From positions 27,373-91,372 of the forward strand of contig NZ_BILV01000016.1 of NCBI RefSeq assembly GCF_004000745.1: DNA of 64,000 nt, in the 5' to 3' direction. This DNA comes from Paenibacillus barengoltzii NBRC 101215. Lineage in GTDB: Bacteria; Bacillota; Bacilli; Paenibacillales; Paenibacillaceae. The position numbers and the translations under genes were made by a program. Position 1 is the stretch's first letter. Every line of letters begins with the position of its first letter. This document shows, one piece after another, positions 26,569 to 36,329 of the stretch. The notes below the pieces were generated by a model that saw nothing but the letters and a program-made list of their open reading frames with translations, had not been told where the DNA came from and searched no databases.

Positions 26569-27990
26569 TTACTCACTCCAGGATAAAGAAACCGTTTCTC
26601 CATTGGGTCCGTCAATTTTCATTTCGACCTGAGAGGCTTGCTCTGTTTTTGGAAACCAGGCCAAATAAAAAGGATGGTGTGAGTCGTTGCTTACGGAAAC
26701 CAACCGAGAAGGAGACACATATTTACCATTTAAGCCTTGCAGGCTAATCCTCTGCTCATTTAACAAATCAGAAATATCGCCAGAATGAGCAGCTAATGAA
26801 ATTCCATAGATATCATTTTGTTGAAAATCCTCCGCTTTGATATCCGTAAAATTCGGATCATTCCCAAGGTCAGTTGCCTTTAACCTTTGCACCATGATTT
26901 GAGCCGAGCCAAGCGTTCCCTCCTGAACGGATGGATCCGGACTAATGTCAGGGGCGGTTACGTTCGAAGCTTGGACAGGAACAATGATATCTTCCAGCGA
27001 TATTTCATGCGGTTCGGAACCTACCGGAATTATGGCTACGACCTTTCTGTCTTCTCGGTTGATCTTTACGATATCGTTCGATTGCCGATTTGAGACAAAA
27101 GCCCATACCCCATCAGGTGAAAAGCCTACGTGATTTGCATAGGAACCCGTTGAAATCGTCGCTAAAACACGAAAGTTGTCCGTATTGATCACTGTGACAT
27201 CGTTCGATTTGTTATTGCTGACCCACAATTCTTTTCCGTCTGGGGAGACAGTTACCCCATGAGGAGCCTCTCCCGCTTCAATATCCTTGATCACTTGCAT
27301 GGTTTTCATATCGATGACAGACACCGTATTCGACTCTACATTGGCAGCAAAAGCATATCGCGAATCCGGCATAACCGCCACCTCGTTAGGTACTTTCCCG
27401 ACAGCGATGGTTTTGACGACTTTTGCCGTTGTTGCGTCTACGATGGAAATCGTATCATCATTCACATTCGCTGTCCAAACTTGGGAACCATCCGCAGTAA
27501 CTGCCACATGCGCCGGGCCTTCTCCCGTCTCAACCATGGATTTTAGATTGAGATTCGCCGTATCCACAATGGCTAATTTCCCGCCCGTTTTACCAAGCCC
27601 CGGATTAAGGGATACGTATAAGTTTTGACCGTCCGGGCTTATATCGATGCCATGAACGCCTTCGTCAAAAGCAAGTTCCTTTATTTTCTTTTTGGTTTTC
27701 GTATCGATCGCTATCAGCGTTTTGCCGTCAAAGCCGGTGCCGACGTAAAGTACTTTTTGGTCTAAGCTTAGTGCAATACCATGGGAAGCTTGGTCTGTTC
27801 CCAGTTTAATCGTGTCCACTGCTTTTCCTTGTTCATAATCAACAACGGAGATGGTTCCGTCTCCAGCGTTTGGTACATAAAAAACTGAAGCAGGAGCTGC
27901 TTTCCCTTCTGGCTGTTTTACGAAAAGCCAAGTACCGGCAACGAGCAAAAGGAAAAGCAAAACTCCCCCCCATCGATAGATATTTTTCAT
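26569..27990 (-). CDS. Membrane-anchored YVTN beta-propeller protein with C-terminal domain
   Basis: 473 residues. One N-terminal helix (WGGVLLFLLLVAGTWLFV), about seven YVTN blades (residues 40-325, e.g. VSVIDMKTMQVIKDIEAGEAPHGVTVS), then a separate C-terminal domain of about 130 residues ending WFPKTEQASQVEMKIDGPNG. ATG at 27990, 11 nt after GGAG; an overlapping GTG at 28002 is less likely. Second of two propellers in one operon. Extracytoplasmic; partner unknown. Confidence 0.87.
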   Translation of the reverse strand: MKNIYRWGGVLLFLLLVAGTWLFVKQPEGKAAPASVFYVPNAGDGTISVVDYEQGKAVDTIKLGTDQASHGIALSLDQKVLYVGTGFDGKTLIAIDTKTKKKIKELAFDEGVHGIDISPDGQNLYVSLNPGLGKTGGKLAIVDTANLNLKSMVETGEGPAHVAVTADGSQVWTANVNDDTISIVDATTAKVVKTIAVGKVPNEVAVMPDSRYAFAANVESNTVSVIDMKTMQVIKDIEAGEAPHGVTVSPDGKELWVSNNKSNDVTVINTDNFRVLATISTGSYANHVGFSPDGVWAFVSNRQSNDIVKINREDRKVVAIIPVGSEPHEISLEDIIVPVQASNVTAPDISPDPSVQEGTLGSAQIMVQRLKATDLGNDPNFTDIKAEDFQQNDIYGISLAAHSGDISDLLNEQRISLQGLNGKYVSPSRLVSVSNDSHHPFYLAWFPKTEQASQVEMKIDGPNGETVSLSWSE

Positions 27991-28026
27991 GAACTCATCC
28001 ACTCCATGTTCTCGTCATTGGGTTTG

Positions 28027-28275
28027 TTAGTGTCGTTTCTTACTCATCATCGGCATCAAAACCAGGTGTGACAATGGGCAAATCAGCAGAAGCAGGAATG
28101 GAATAATGTTTCCCGTTGAGCCTGTTATTCCGTTAAAAAGTAGCATTGCAGCGAATAGAACGATCGGCAAAACACAGCACAAGATCATCATCCAATTATG
28201 TTTTTTGGAATGGCCGGAATGCTCCCCGCCAGCATGATTATTTCCGTCATGGTTGTGATTACCACAGCAACTCAT
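28027..28275 (-). CDS. Small His-rich membrane protein (DUF2933-like)
   Basis: 82 residues: a His/Cys-rich N-terminus (MSCCGNHNHDGNNHAGGEHSG) then two hydrophobic helices and KKRH end. Such small proteins accompany copper ATPases and multicopper oxidases in Gram-positives. Start preceded by AAAGGAGGAAC. In operon with the gene upstream and the two propellers. Metal binding is inferred from composition. Confidence 0.82.
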   Translation of the reverse strand: MSCCGNHNHDGNNHAGGEHSGHSKKHNWMMILCCVLPIVLFAAMLLFNGITGSTGNIIPFLLLLICPLSHLVLMPMMSKKRH

Positions 28276-28313
28276 GTTAGTTCCTCCTTTGTTAATTTGA
28301 ATTTCGGATTGGT

Positions 28314-28508
28314 TTACCGGGATAATTTTTGAATTTCTTGCTTCATTTGCTCATTTTGCGCTTTTAGTTCGTCAAGCTGTACTTGCATCGCACGGTCATT
28401 TGAATGCTCCGAATGAGAGCCGTGTCCATGACCATGCCCCTTCATTCCAAACATCATAAACACCATCATTAACGGACAAGCCAACAATAGCAGCCAAGAC
28501 CAATCCAT
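28314..28508 (-). CDS. Small membrane protein with His-rich loop and coiled tail (DUF2933-like)
   Basis: 64 residues: one helix (WLLLLACPLMMVFMMFGM), a His/Gly segment (HGHGHGSHSEHSND) and a short coiled coil (LDELKAQNEQMKQEIQKL). AAAGGAGG precedes the ATG at 28508. First gene of the long minus-strand operon. Upstream lie two copies of TTTC(C/T)ACAC 11 nt apart. Confidence 0.8.
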   Translation of the reverse strand: MDWSWLLLLACPLMMVFMMFGMKGHGHGHGSHSEHSNDRAMQVQLDELKAQNEQMKQEIQKLSR

Positions 28509-28564
28509 TTGTATTCCTCCTTTATCATTTCAATAACTTGATATGTTCATTGTAAAGAGTGATT

Positions 28565-28584
28565 GTGTAGAAACCGTGTGGAAA
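28565..28584 (-). promoter_or_regulatory. Direct repeat TTTCYACAC upstream of the lgt-kinase operon
   Basis: On the minus strand TTTCCACAC and TTTCTACAC start 11 nt apart (plus-strand GTGTAGAAA at 28565 and GTGTGGAAA at 28576), 57 bp before the first gene. Spacing of one helical turn fits an OmpR/PhoB-type regulator. Similar repeats precede other genes here (30733, 38103-38133, 39871). Confidence 0.5.
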
Positions 28585-28607
28585 GCGTGCAATTTCTATG
28601 GACTTAT

Positions 28608-28637
28608 AAAAAAACACGACCCGATATTATGGTCGTG
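28608..28637 (-). terminator. Terminator after the TVP38-like gene
   Basis: Stem CACGACC/GGTCGTG (28615-28621 with 28631-28637); the minus strand then reads TTTTTTTAT. Separates the TVP38-like gene from the operon that begins at 28508. Confidence 0.88.
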
Positions 28638-28714
28638 GTAAGGCGTGGACGGTACTGTATCCAAACTAGGCATGTCAATAATTCAGCCCCTTCGATCCTT
28701 TCTTTGGCGAATGT

Positions 28715-29299
28715 TTAAATATCCGACTTCCTAGATCTGAACTTTCCGGGTATAAAGAGAATGAAAAAGAATGAAAATAGTAGCAATATTGAAATACCCG
28801 TCTTGACGCGTTGGTCTTCAATCATCTTAAACCCATAGCCAGCCATAGACTCTAAAAGAATGGACGGGGCTTTTCCGATGCCTGTAGCGAGGAGATAGAT
28901 CGGGATACGTACTTGTGCTATTACACTCATGACTGTAACCAGGGCGGACGGCATATATGGAATGATTCTGGCGATCAAAACCGTGAGAAACTGCCTAAGA
29001 GTACTCATCCGTTGTATACGATGGAACCACAATCTTCTGTTCTTTGAAAGATACTTCTCCTCTAGTTTGAGTGCCCCTTTTCGGTATAACATATAGGAAA
29101 CAATCGCACCGGCCATTTCACCGAGCCAGGATACGAAAAAACCTGGGATTCCCCCAAACACTAACACATTGGCCATCGTGAGAAAAACGGAAGGAATTAC
29201 CCCTAAGATGCTGATGACCACATTGAGGACGATGCTAAGGACGTACGATCCTATCCCCCAGCCTGCCAACCATTCTGCAACATCTTCTGCCTGTAACAT
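28715..29299 (-). CDS. TVP38/TMEM64 (VTT-domain) membrane protein
   Basis: 194 residues, about five hydrophobic segments. VTT-type features: VFGGIPGFFVSWLGEMAGAIVSYMLYR, then ARIIPYMPSALVTVMSVIAQV and a GIGKAPS loop. The family (DedA/TVP38) is linked to lipid scrambling and membrane homeostasis in other organisms. ATG at 29299 after AGGGAGCG. Its own terminator follows. Confidence 0.85.
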   Translation of the reverse strand: MLQAEDVAEWLAGWGIGSYVLSIVLNVVISILGVIPSVFLTMANVLVFGGIPGFFVSWLGEMAGAIVSYMLYRKGALKLEEKYLSKNRRLWFHRIQRMSTLRQFLTVLIARIIPYMPSALVTVMSVIAQVRIPIYLLATGIGKAPSILLESMAGYGFKMIEDQRVKTGISILLLFSFFFILFIPGKFRSRKSDI

Positions 29300-29335
29300 T
29301 GCCGGATTCGCTCCCTAATACTAACATCATTTTTT

Positions 29336-29390
29336 TAATAAAAAGGCTGCATGGATCATATTAAACAATCCTATACAGCCTTTTTGCCTT
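29336..29390 (-). terminator. Terminator after the CWB2-like lipoprotein gene
   Basis: Stem AAAAAGGCTG with CAGCCTTTTT plus inner pairing GGAT/ATCC, flanked by A and T runs. Could terminate both strands; the only gene pointing into it is the lipoprotein gene. Confidence 0.82.
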
Positions 29391-29399
29391 TTCTTCGGG

Positions 29400-30659
29400 T
29401 TAGTCGTTCATCCCGGGCATATCCTCCGTATTGCCGTTCATTCCACCCATACTTCCATGATCCATCCCTGATGCCGATACAATCTCCAGCATGGTGTCGA
29501 TTTGCCCCTGAGCTTCAGCAGAAATGGATGCCTGAGAGCCGGTTAGCCAGGCATGGTTATACGGTCCCTCTGTTGGAGATTTCTCATATTTGGGTTGGAC
29601 AGACATCACGTAAGACATCACCGAATCCGGCATACTGTCCTTTGTTGTCCATAGAAGCGGTGCATGCTTGCCTAAGTGAGAAAAAGGCGCACCCGCAATA
29701 GCCAGTCCCGGATTTTCTGGATTTACAAACGAAAAGTTATGCCCAGGTGTTGTAATTCCCCAACCAAATCCGGTTGCTTTGTCCTTATATTGAGCAAAGG
29801 CAACAGCGTTAGCATATGGATCATCGCCAGCAATACGTACCACTTTGCCATATTGCTTTATTTGATTGGCTACATTCTGTGAAATGACAGATTCAGGCCC
29901 TAAAATATAAATATTGGCCTTTCCTCCCCGGGTTTGTAACGCTTCTTTGGTTTCCTGCGGTATCTCATCTTTCATGACATACAACAGGGGCTCAGGCATA
30001 TGAGCGATCCAGTTGATGGCCGGCATTGTATACTCAAGACTTTCCATCGATCCAATGATGACGGAAGAAGGATTTTCACCCGCTACTTTAGCGTAATAAG
30101 CATCAATGGCTTTAGCCAAAGCTGCAGGATTATCGGCTGCAAGTTTGTCCGTTTTGAACCCGAGTTCCTTTGCCTGATCCTCAACTTTTTGATCAAGATC
30201 ACCAACCAAGATCGCTTGAATTCCCTCGTTACTCTCCACGCCTTTCGGCTTTAATCTTTTCATCTCATTTGCAGTAGCTTCAGGAATACCATCCTGATTG
30301 ACAAACAAAATCGGGCCATTGCTTGGATGATGGATCAAGTCGGCACTAACAACTGCATTCTGCCAATCATCAGCAGATGTAAGAATAATACTCCCTGGAC
30401 GGTTATCATCACTGGTTGCCATCCATAACGTTCGCGATACCGACACCGCCGCTTCCACGGGATTATCCGTGTTTATCCGCGTCGTATTTTTTGAGGAAAT
30501 CCATGGAGTCACGACTTTTACTTCGGAAACAGTTGTATTACTTGATGGTTGAACCGTATTCTCAGCTTTAGCAGCATTGTCGTTTCCCGAATTGGTGCAG
30601 GCCGATAAAATGAACACCGTAACTAATAAAGCTACTCCGAGTTGGACTGGTTTCTTCAT
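29400..30659 (-). CDS. Cell-wall-binding-repeat-2-like lipoprotein
   Basis: 419 residues. Lipoprotein signal with lipobox ILSACT, a short Ser/Thr/Asn linker, then CWB2-like repeats (ADLIHHPSNGPILFV, IYILGPESVISQNVANQIKQYGKVVRIAGDDPYANAVAFAQ). The C-terminal end is Met/His/Gly-rich (MDHGSMGGMNGNTEDMPGMND), suggesting copper binding. ATG at 30659 after AGGAGGCGC. An 11-nt-spaced TGTGG repeat lies upstream (30733). Likely a surface protein of the same regulon. Confidence 0.82.
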   Translation of the reverse strand: MKKPVQLGVALLVTVFILSACTNSGNDNAAKAENTVQPSSNTTVSEVKVVTPWISSKNTTRINTDNPVEAAVSVSRTLWMATSDDNRPGSIILTSADDWQNAVVSADLIHHPSNGPILFVNQDGIPEATANEMKRLKPKGVESNEGIQAILVGDLDQKVEDQAKELGFKTDKLAADNPAALAKAIDAYYAKVAGENPSSVIIGSMESLEYTMPAINWIAHMPEPLLYVMKDEIPQETKEALQTRGGKANIYILGPESVISQNVANQIKQYGKVVRIAGDDPYANAVAFAQYKDKATGFGWGITTPGHNFSFVNPENPGLAIAGAPFSHLGKHAPLLWTTKDSMPDSVMSYVMSVQPKYEKSPTEGPYNHAWLTGSQASISAEAQGQIDTMLEIVSASGMDHGSMGGMNGNTEDMPGMND

Positions 30660-30732
30660 AAGCGCCTCCTGTAAATTCTCATTATTTTCTAAATAGAGTT
30701 ATTAGGTGATATCCATTTTAAACAAAAAGCTT

Positions 30733-30757
30733 GTGGAAAGTATGTGGTTTTCGTGGA
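30733..30757 (-). promoter_or_regulatory. 11-nt repeat upstream of CWB2-like lipoprotein
   Basis: Plus-strand GTGGAAA at 30733 and GTGGTTT at 30744 (11 nt apart) plus a third GTGGA at 30753. Similar to the repeat at 28565, so a shared OmpR-type regulator is plausible. Confidence 0.4.
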
Positions 30758-30871
30758 GATCCCGTTTAATTATTACCTTTTCCGCTTCCAAATATTACGC
30801 CTAAACAAACCCTGAAATCCTGTGTTAGGATGACGTCAGTTTCACAAAAAAACATCAGGAGGAAATTCAGC

Positions 30872-31429
30872 ATGAAGAAATCTTTAGCAATTTTAATGGT
30901 ATCTGCTTCTCTCGTAATGAGTCCGTTTGGAGCTCCGACGACTCATGCATCAAGCGACATTCCTACACAAGCTAAAGCAACAGTAAGCAGCGTGCGGGAA
31001 AATGTTATCGCAAAAGGGATGAAATATTTAGGAACTCCTTATGAGTTCGGGTCCAGCAGAAGCAATACCAAAACCTTCGACTGTTCCGACTTTGTAAGAC
31101 AAGCCTATTGGGAAGGAGCAGGAATCAGGTTGCCTTCTAATTCGAGGACTCAAGGAGCTTATATCAAGAAAAACGGCACCTATACAACAAACTGGAAGAA
31201 CCTCAAGCGTGGAGACATTATGTTCTTCATGTCTTACAGAGGCAGCAAAGCTTCTGACTACCAAGGAATTAATAAAAGCACTGCCCGCATCACTCATAAC
31301 GGAATTTATCTTGGAAACGGGAAAATCCTGCAAACTTATTCCAAAGAATCGGGCGGCGTTCGTATCGATAAAATTGAGGGCACTCAATGGGAAAAGCGCT
31401 TTCTGTTTGGGGGAAGTGTGTTGAAATAG
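30872..31429 (+). CDS. Secreted NlpC/P60 cell-wall peptidase
   Basis: 185 residues. Signal peptide (KKSLAILMVSASLVMSPFGAPTTHA) and an NlpC/P60 domain with catalytic Cys in TFDCSDFVRQA and His in RITHNGIYLGNG. These enzymes cut D-Glu-diaminopimelate bonds in peptidoglycan stem peptides. ATG at 30872 after AGGAGGAAATTCAGC. It stands alone, convergent with the chemoreceptor gene. Longer and different from the two short P60 paralogues at 36330 and 42490. Confidence 0.9.
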   Translation: MKKSLAILMVSASLVMSPFGAPTTHASSDIPTQAKATVSSVRENVIAKGMKYLGTPYEFGSSRSNTKTFDCSDFVRQAYWEGAGIRLPSNSRTQGAYIKKNGTYTTNWKNLKRGDIMFFMSYRGSKASDYQGINKSTARITHNGIYLGNGKILQTYSKESGGVRIDKIEGTQWEKRFLFGGSVLK

Positions 31430-31437
31430 CATAACAA

Positions 31438-31461
31438 GCCAGTGAGAAATAACTCACTGGC
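31438..31461. terminator. Terminator between P60 gene and chemoreceptor gene
   Basis: Perfect 9-bp stem GCCAGTGAG/CTCACTGGC with a 6-nt loop between two convergent genes. T-rich sequence follows on the plus strand. Confidence 0.75.
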
Positions 31462-31478
31462 TCGTCCTTTCTCCAAAT

Positions 31479-33155
31479 TTATACTTGAAATTGATTAACG
31501 GCCTTTCTCATTTTTTCGATCGTTTCCAACATTTTGGATGAAGTTTCGGATATATCCTCTGTTCTATTCACTTGTGAATGGCTCGCTTCCATGATGTGTT
31601 GGACATTTTTTACTGTCTCGTCGGCGATTGAAGATACCGTCTGAAATGAGGAGGCAATTTCTTCAGTTCCAGCAGATATTTCCTGAGTTGCCGTAGATAT
31701 TTCCTGATTTTGCTTAGCTACAACTCCAGCAGAATTGACAATATTGCTGAATGCTTGTCCTGCTTTCTGTAGGACTTTTATCCCTCGATCAAGCTGCTTG
31801 AGTCCCAGCTCCACCATTTCTGCAGCGTCACTTGTCTTCGTTTGAACAGTATCAATTAAAGATTGAATTTCATGTGAAGAACGCTCAGATTGTTCAGCCA
31901 ATTTTTTCACTTCATCGGCGACCACCGTAAACCCTCGGCCATTCTCTCCTGCTCGAGCTGCCTCAATGGCTGCGTTCAATGCCAATAGATGGGTTTGTGA
32001 GGAAATCTCTGTAATCATTCCTGCTATACTGCTAACATTATCAGACATCTGGTACAACTCATTAATACTATCTGCCATTAAGCGAGTCGTTTCATTAAGC
32101 TGATGGATCTCCTCAACAGCTGTTTGGATTGACTGGTTTCCCCGATCAGCATGTTCCAACATTTCACTTGAAGTTAGTGCGACAATGGAAGTTGTTTCGG
32201 CGATATGCTGAATGTTTTCTGAAATATCATCCATGGCATTAGCACTGGCATTCATTCCCTGAGCTTGCTTAAGCGCCCCTGATTCAACTTGTATGACATT
32301 TGAGTTCACATCTAGAGCCATCTCTGCAATTTGCTTCGTCTTCTCGTCAACAGATAGAGAAGAATGGTGAACACCTATAGAAACTTCTTTGACGGAATGT
32401 ACCATTTCTTGAAGCCCCCGCACCATTTGATTGACGCTAATAGCTAGTCTACCTAGCTCATCTCTAGACTTAGAAACCAGAAGATCTACTCTTAAATCGC
32501 CAACTGAAACCTTCTCCATAAGATGTGTCATCTGGAGAATTGGCCGTACAAATCTGACCGATAAATAAGCAGCAACTATTAAGGAAACTAAGAGACCGAT
32601 TAAGGCAAACCAAATCATACTTTTTCGAAAATTTTGGGAGGCATGCTCATACATTTCTTTCGGCATACTTACATGAAAAGCTCCAATAACATCGCCCTGC
32701 TTATTTCTTATCGGTTCATATAAAGAAAGTTCTTCTCCATTATGGGAAGAACCAAGATAGGCTTCCCCTTTCTCCAAAACCGTCTTTTGAACCTCGGTTT
32801 CAAGGGAACTCATCGATTCATTATTTGCCATGGAATCATCTGCAGTTGCAACGCTGATTTTACCTTTAAAAATGACGATACTATCTCCAGTCAGTTTATT
32901 AATGGATTCTACCGCTTGACGATTATTTTCCATTAGTGTTTCGCCCTTGTACAACTTGGTATTTTTAATTTCCCACTCCCCTGGATATTTTTCATTGAGC
33001 AATGCCTTGGCCATAGCTTCATTCGTTGCGAGTTTCTTCTCAGCAAGGTGGGTTACCTCATTTTTCATCATTACTGCCGAGTATCCCCCTAATGAAACGA
33101 CAACAATTAAAATGACACTCGAAAACATGATCATCAATTTTATGGAGAGTTTCAC
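31479..33155 (-). CDS. Methyl-accepting chemotaxis protein
   Basis: 558 residues: a membrane helix at about 10-32, an extracellular Cache-like sensor (about 33-185), a second helix, HAMP ([21 protein letters not shown]), and the cytoplasmic signalling hairpin ([33 protein letters not shown] in outline) with the strictly conserved tip for CheA/CheW binding. GTG at 33155 is preferred because AAGGAG lies 9 nt before it; a TTG 21 nt further upstream overlaps that site. Ligand unknown. Confidence 0.93.
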   Translation of the reverse strand: MKLSIKLMIMFSSVILIVVVSLGGYSAVMMKNEVTHLAEKKLATNEAMAKALLNEKYPGEWEIKNTKLYKGETLMENNRQAVESINKLTGDSIVIFKGKISVATADDSMANNESMSSLETEVQKTVLEKGEAYLGSSHNGEELSLYEPIRNKQGDVIGAFHVSMPKEMYEHASQNFRKSMIWFALIGLLVSLIVAAYLSVRFVRPILQMTHLMEKVSVGDLRVDLLVSKSRDELGRLAISVNQMVRGLQEMVHSVKEVSIGVHHSSLSVDEKTKQIAEMALDVNSNVIQVESGALKQAQGMNASANAMDDISENIQHIAETTSIVALTSSEMLEHADRGNQSIQTAVEEIHQLNETTRLMADSINELYQMSDNVSSIAGMITEISSQTHLLALNAAIEAARAGENGRGFTVVADEVKKLAEQSERSSHEIQSLIDTVQTKTSDAAEMVELGLKQLDRGIKVLQKAGQAFSNIVNSAGVVAKQNQEISTATQEISAGTEEIASSFQTVSSIADETVKNVQHIMEASHSQVNRTEDISETSSKMLETIEKMRKAVNQFQV

Positions 33156-33212
33156 GATAAATAGCTCCTTATACAATATTAATACATAGTTTCTATTACA
33201 AAAAATATAGGC

Positions 33213-33887
33213 TTACCTATTTCTAAATGTCCCTGCAATTTCTGAAATTTCATTTCTAGTTAATAATCTTCTCGGAATGAATGCCGGAACTATTTTTTTA
33301 TACTCCAGATATTTTTCTCCAAATTCTTCTATCATTTGTTTTTCTTCTCTTTTGGAAAGTTTTGTATACATGACTAAAAGGATAGGCGCCATCAAAATCG
33401 TAATTATTGTTGGCCACTGCACCAGGAAGCCAATGATACTAAGCACAAAACCGCTGTACTGAGGGTGCCGTACTATTCTGTATATCCCGCTAGTGACCAT
33501 CTCTCCCTTTCCGGCATGAATCCCTTTCCAACCTATCCCAATAATCAATATCCCCGCAAATATAAGTAGGTTACTGAGAGGGTGGAGAATGGAGTATAGT
33601 GTTGTTGAACCGCCAGCCAAGGCTACCCATAAATGCCCATTAAGATGAGTAAACGGATCTAGTACCGGGTATTTACTCCCCAAAGCTGAAGTTAAAATAT
33701 AGATTGTTAACGGAAATCCAAACATTTCACTGAAAAGTGCAACTATAAATGCCGCGAAGGCTCCTAATGTTCTCCACTCCCTTTTCGTTTGGGGCTTATA
33801 TGCCGCAAATACAAACATACCAAAAAACAGGATGTTAAATAGAACGGATCCCCAGAGACCGTACGCATTCTTATCCAAAAGATGCAT
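33213..33887 (-). CDS. Isoprenylcysteine carboxyl methyltransferase-like membrane protein
   Basis: 224 residues, about five to six membrane helices. The C-terminal ICMT/PEMT-type motif is SGIYRIVRHPQYSGF followed by REEKQMIEEFGEKYLEYKKIVPAFIP, which binds SAM and a lipid substrate in the family. ATG at 33887, 9 nt after GAGGT. It directly follows the spermidine-synthase-like gene (26-bp gap), so the two may act together on a membrane substrate. Confidence 0.85.
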   Translation of the reverse strand: MHLLDKNAYGLWGSVLFNILFFGMFVFAAYKPQTKREWRTLGAFAAFIVALFSEMFGFPLTIYILTSALGSKYPVLDPFTHLNGHLWVALAGGSTTLYSILHPLSNLLIFAGILIIGIGWKGIHAGKGEMVTSGIYRIVRHPQYSGFVLSIIGFLVQWPTIITILMAPILLVMYTKLSKREEKQMIEEFGEKYLEYKKIVPAFIPRRLLTRNEISEIAGTFRNR

Positions 33888-33913
33888 AATAATCGTACCT
33901 CACTTATTCAAAA

Positions 33914-36214
33914 TTAGGGTCTATTAATAACGCTTATCAGAGCATAAATGAATCCGCCAACGAGCAGTGCGCCATTGAACCCCAGGCTCATGGAGAGAAT
34001 AACCGCTAGTACCGAGCCCATTACAGACATAACACCGTTTATGCCGAACATCATCGGAATTGCGTCCTCTTTACCTGATTCCTCAAGTCGTTTTAGTCCT
34101 CTTGGAAATGGAATCCCCATAAAGAACCCTTGAATCATTACTAATATGGAAGCAACAATGATTTTATTAACTAAGCTCCACTCCGACGTGATGAGAAACA
34201 TTTTTTCTAAAAGCAGTATTAATGCTATATTGACTACCACAACCAAAAGAGGAGGTATACAGTCATTTTTCAGAATTTTGTTAAGCGATTTATTTCTACT
34301 CATATATCCTCCCAACCCGCTTCCTACCAGCAATGCCGCCAGAATATAGCTAAAAGTAAGTACAGGATGACCGAAGTAAAGAGAAAATTTCTGTATGAGC
34401 GGTGTTTCAATCAACATAAATCCGGCACCTAGAAGTCCAAAGTAAAGTGCTGGTCTCTTCAAGTTCCGATTTCTTATTAAAAACGGGACAAAGAGAATCA
34501 CACTCCCAATTCCAACAGCAGCAAGAAGATTAAGCAACGATGTAGGTAAACCCTTCTCAAAATTGTAGAAATAGGGACTATCATCTGTAGACGGGACCAC
34601 ATTGTTGCTAAATTTGGCTGTGAATTGTTTGAAAGTATCGTGCTCATCTTCCAGGTGCTTTAAAGGCCCCTCCTCGTAAATATTAGGAAGGAATAACGGC
34701 GTATTACCGCCTTGTAATGCCTTGTCTAATAACTGGTTACTCTCATTCTCTGTAAAAGGTACATTTTTTATGATTACAATAGGATAATGAATATGTTCAG
34801 CATCACCGCCATGTTCTGATTGAAGCATATTTTTGGCTAAAATAGCGATGTATTTTGGTGCTTCCTTCAAGGGAACTCCTCTTTGAGTAAGAGCTGAAAT
34901 GGAGGTTGCCACTATTTTTTCGAGATCGTTTTGATCATGAGCAAGAAAGGCGACTCTTCCGTTACTTTCCAGTTTATTTAGATAATCTTTCACTGCCTCA
35001 ACCGTATAGATATAGTTTTCAGAAAGAGCGTACCCCACACTTTGAGAAGCATTGGTCATTACTAAGGATAAAAAGATCGTATCGAATTTATCGTTCGTCC
35101 TTCTGACGAAATTCCGACCATCTTCTGCATATACCTTCACTTCCGGCAAATTGTAAATGTTGCCGTTAAAGTCGGAGTACTTTTCTACGGCGTCAATGCT
35201 CGAAGTATTTATTTCAACTGCGGTAATATCTTTACTCCCGGCCGCTAAAGCGTATAATATATCTCTTCCCCCTCCTGGCCCAATGATCAAAGACTTATCA
35301 TTCTTCCCTATCGAAAAAGGTAAAAACTCAGTTTCCTTTTTATATTTCTCCAGACTGCTTAAATCACCGTTATATTTCATCATTGGGGCATTAGCCGCTC
35401 CATCAATAGTAACCACCATATAGTCGGGTATTTCCGGTAGTCTTATAACATCAGTCCTAGAGAATGAATTCCATTCCGTAGATATAATTTCTGCATTCTC
35501 ACCTTCATATTGATAAAACCCAAACGTTTTACCTGGATTAGTCAATAAACCGTTGAAATTCTTCTCGATCGAATTTATATACTGAACTGGAACGAATAAA
35601 CCTGAAGATAATAGAACGAGAGAAACTATGGTTACAGCAATCAACCTCTTAAAATTTGCTAACAACGAGAAGCTGAGCGCAGCCAATAAGGCAATAATAG
35701 CTATAACCAAGGAAGACCTGAACATTCCTAAATTGTTCATTAATAGAAGTACAACTACGCTCCCAACCCCTGAGCCGAGCAAATCTGCAAAATAAAGTTT
35801 ATTGCTTATCCCCGCAGATAGTCTGAAGAGAAGGGATATATAATATCCCCCTATTACAAAAGGAAGGGTTCCCAACAGGGCATAGATTAAAACACTATTT
35901 ATATAAGGCAGCTTATAGATCACCGATAATATGACGAGATAAAATAGAGCTAACAAAAAAGCCGCATAACCTATACTTTGCACCTTCTGTATCTTACCCG
36001 GTTCTTTTGCCTTTTTCTGCTGCATATATACAAGTACGCTTCCGACACCAACGCCGCATATTGCAAAAGATGTGACAAGAAAAGTATAGTGATAAGATAA
36101 AAGTGCCGAAAATATTCTTGTTAGTATTACTTGGTATACAAATAAGGAAACCGATACTAAGAAAATACTTGATAAAATTAATAAATTCCCCTTTATATTG
36201 ATTGGCTTTATCAA
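33914..36214 (-). CDS. Membrane-embedded spermidine-synthase-like protein (copy 2)
   Basis: 766 residues, same order as the protein at 13670: N-terminal membrane block, central SAM-type domain (SLIIGPGGGRDILYALAAGSKDI, AVEINTSS, YAEDGRNFVRR), then a C-terminal membrane block with GIPFPRGL and GINGVMSVMGSVLA. TTG at 36214. Paired with an ICMT-like gene. Function unknown; the pair of copies in one metal region suggests a shared but divergent role. Confidence 0.8.
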   Translation of the reverse strand: MIKPINIKGNLLILSSIFLVSVSLFVYQVILTRIFSALLSYHYTFLVTSFAICGVGVGSVLVYMQQKKAKEPGKIQKVQSIGYAAFLLALFYLVILSVIYKLPYINSVLIYALLGTLPFVIGGYYISLLFRLSAGISNKLYFADLLGSGVGSVVVLLLMNNLGMFRSSLVIAIIALLAALSFSLLANFKRLIAVTIVSLVLLSSGLFVPVQYINSIEKNFNGLLTNPGKTFGFYQYEGENAEIISTEWNSFSRTDVIRLPEIPDYMVVTIDGAANAPMMKYNGDLSSLEKYKKETEFLPFSIGKNDKSLIIGPGGGRDILYALAAGSKDITAVEINTSSIDAVEKYSDFNGNIYNLPEVKVYAEDGRNFVRRTNDKFDTIFLSLVMTNASQSVGYALSENYIYTVEAVKDYLNKLESNGRVAFLAHDQNDLEKIVATSISALTQRGVPLKEAPKYIAILAKNMLQSEHGGDAEHIHYPIVIIKNVPFTENESNQLLDKALQGGNTPLFLPNIYEEGPLKHLEDEHDTFKQFTAKFSNNVVPSTDDSPYFYNFEKGLPTSLLNLLAAVGIGSVILFVPFLIRNRNLKRPALYFGLLGAGFMLIETPLIQKFSLYFGHPVLTFSYILAALLVGSGLGGYMSRNKSLNKILKNDCIPPLLVVVVNIALILLLEKMFLITSEWSLVNKIIVASILVMIQGFFMGIPFPRGLKRLEESGKEDAIPMMFGINGVMSVMGSVLAVILSMSLGFNGALLVGGFIYALISVINRP

Positions 36215-36250
36215 GAATGCCTACGCCCCTCTAAGTGGTGGAATGAAAAA

Positions 36251-36276
36251 GAAGTGCGTTTTAAGCACTCCTTTTT
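36251..36276 (-). terminator. Terminator after P60 gene (36330)
   Basis: Stem AGTGC/GCACT with adjoining A/T runs; minus strand continues TTCTTTTTC. Located after the NlpC/P60 gene and before the spermidine-synthase-like gene. Confidence 0.75.
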
Positions 36277-36329
36277 TACTGATAAATTCTAGAGTCAAGC
36301 CTGTCCAACTGATGTCCTGAGCCATTCTT

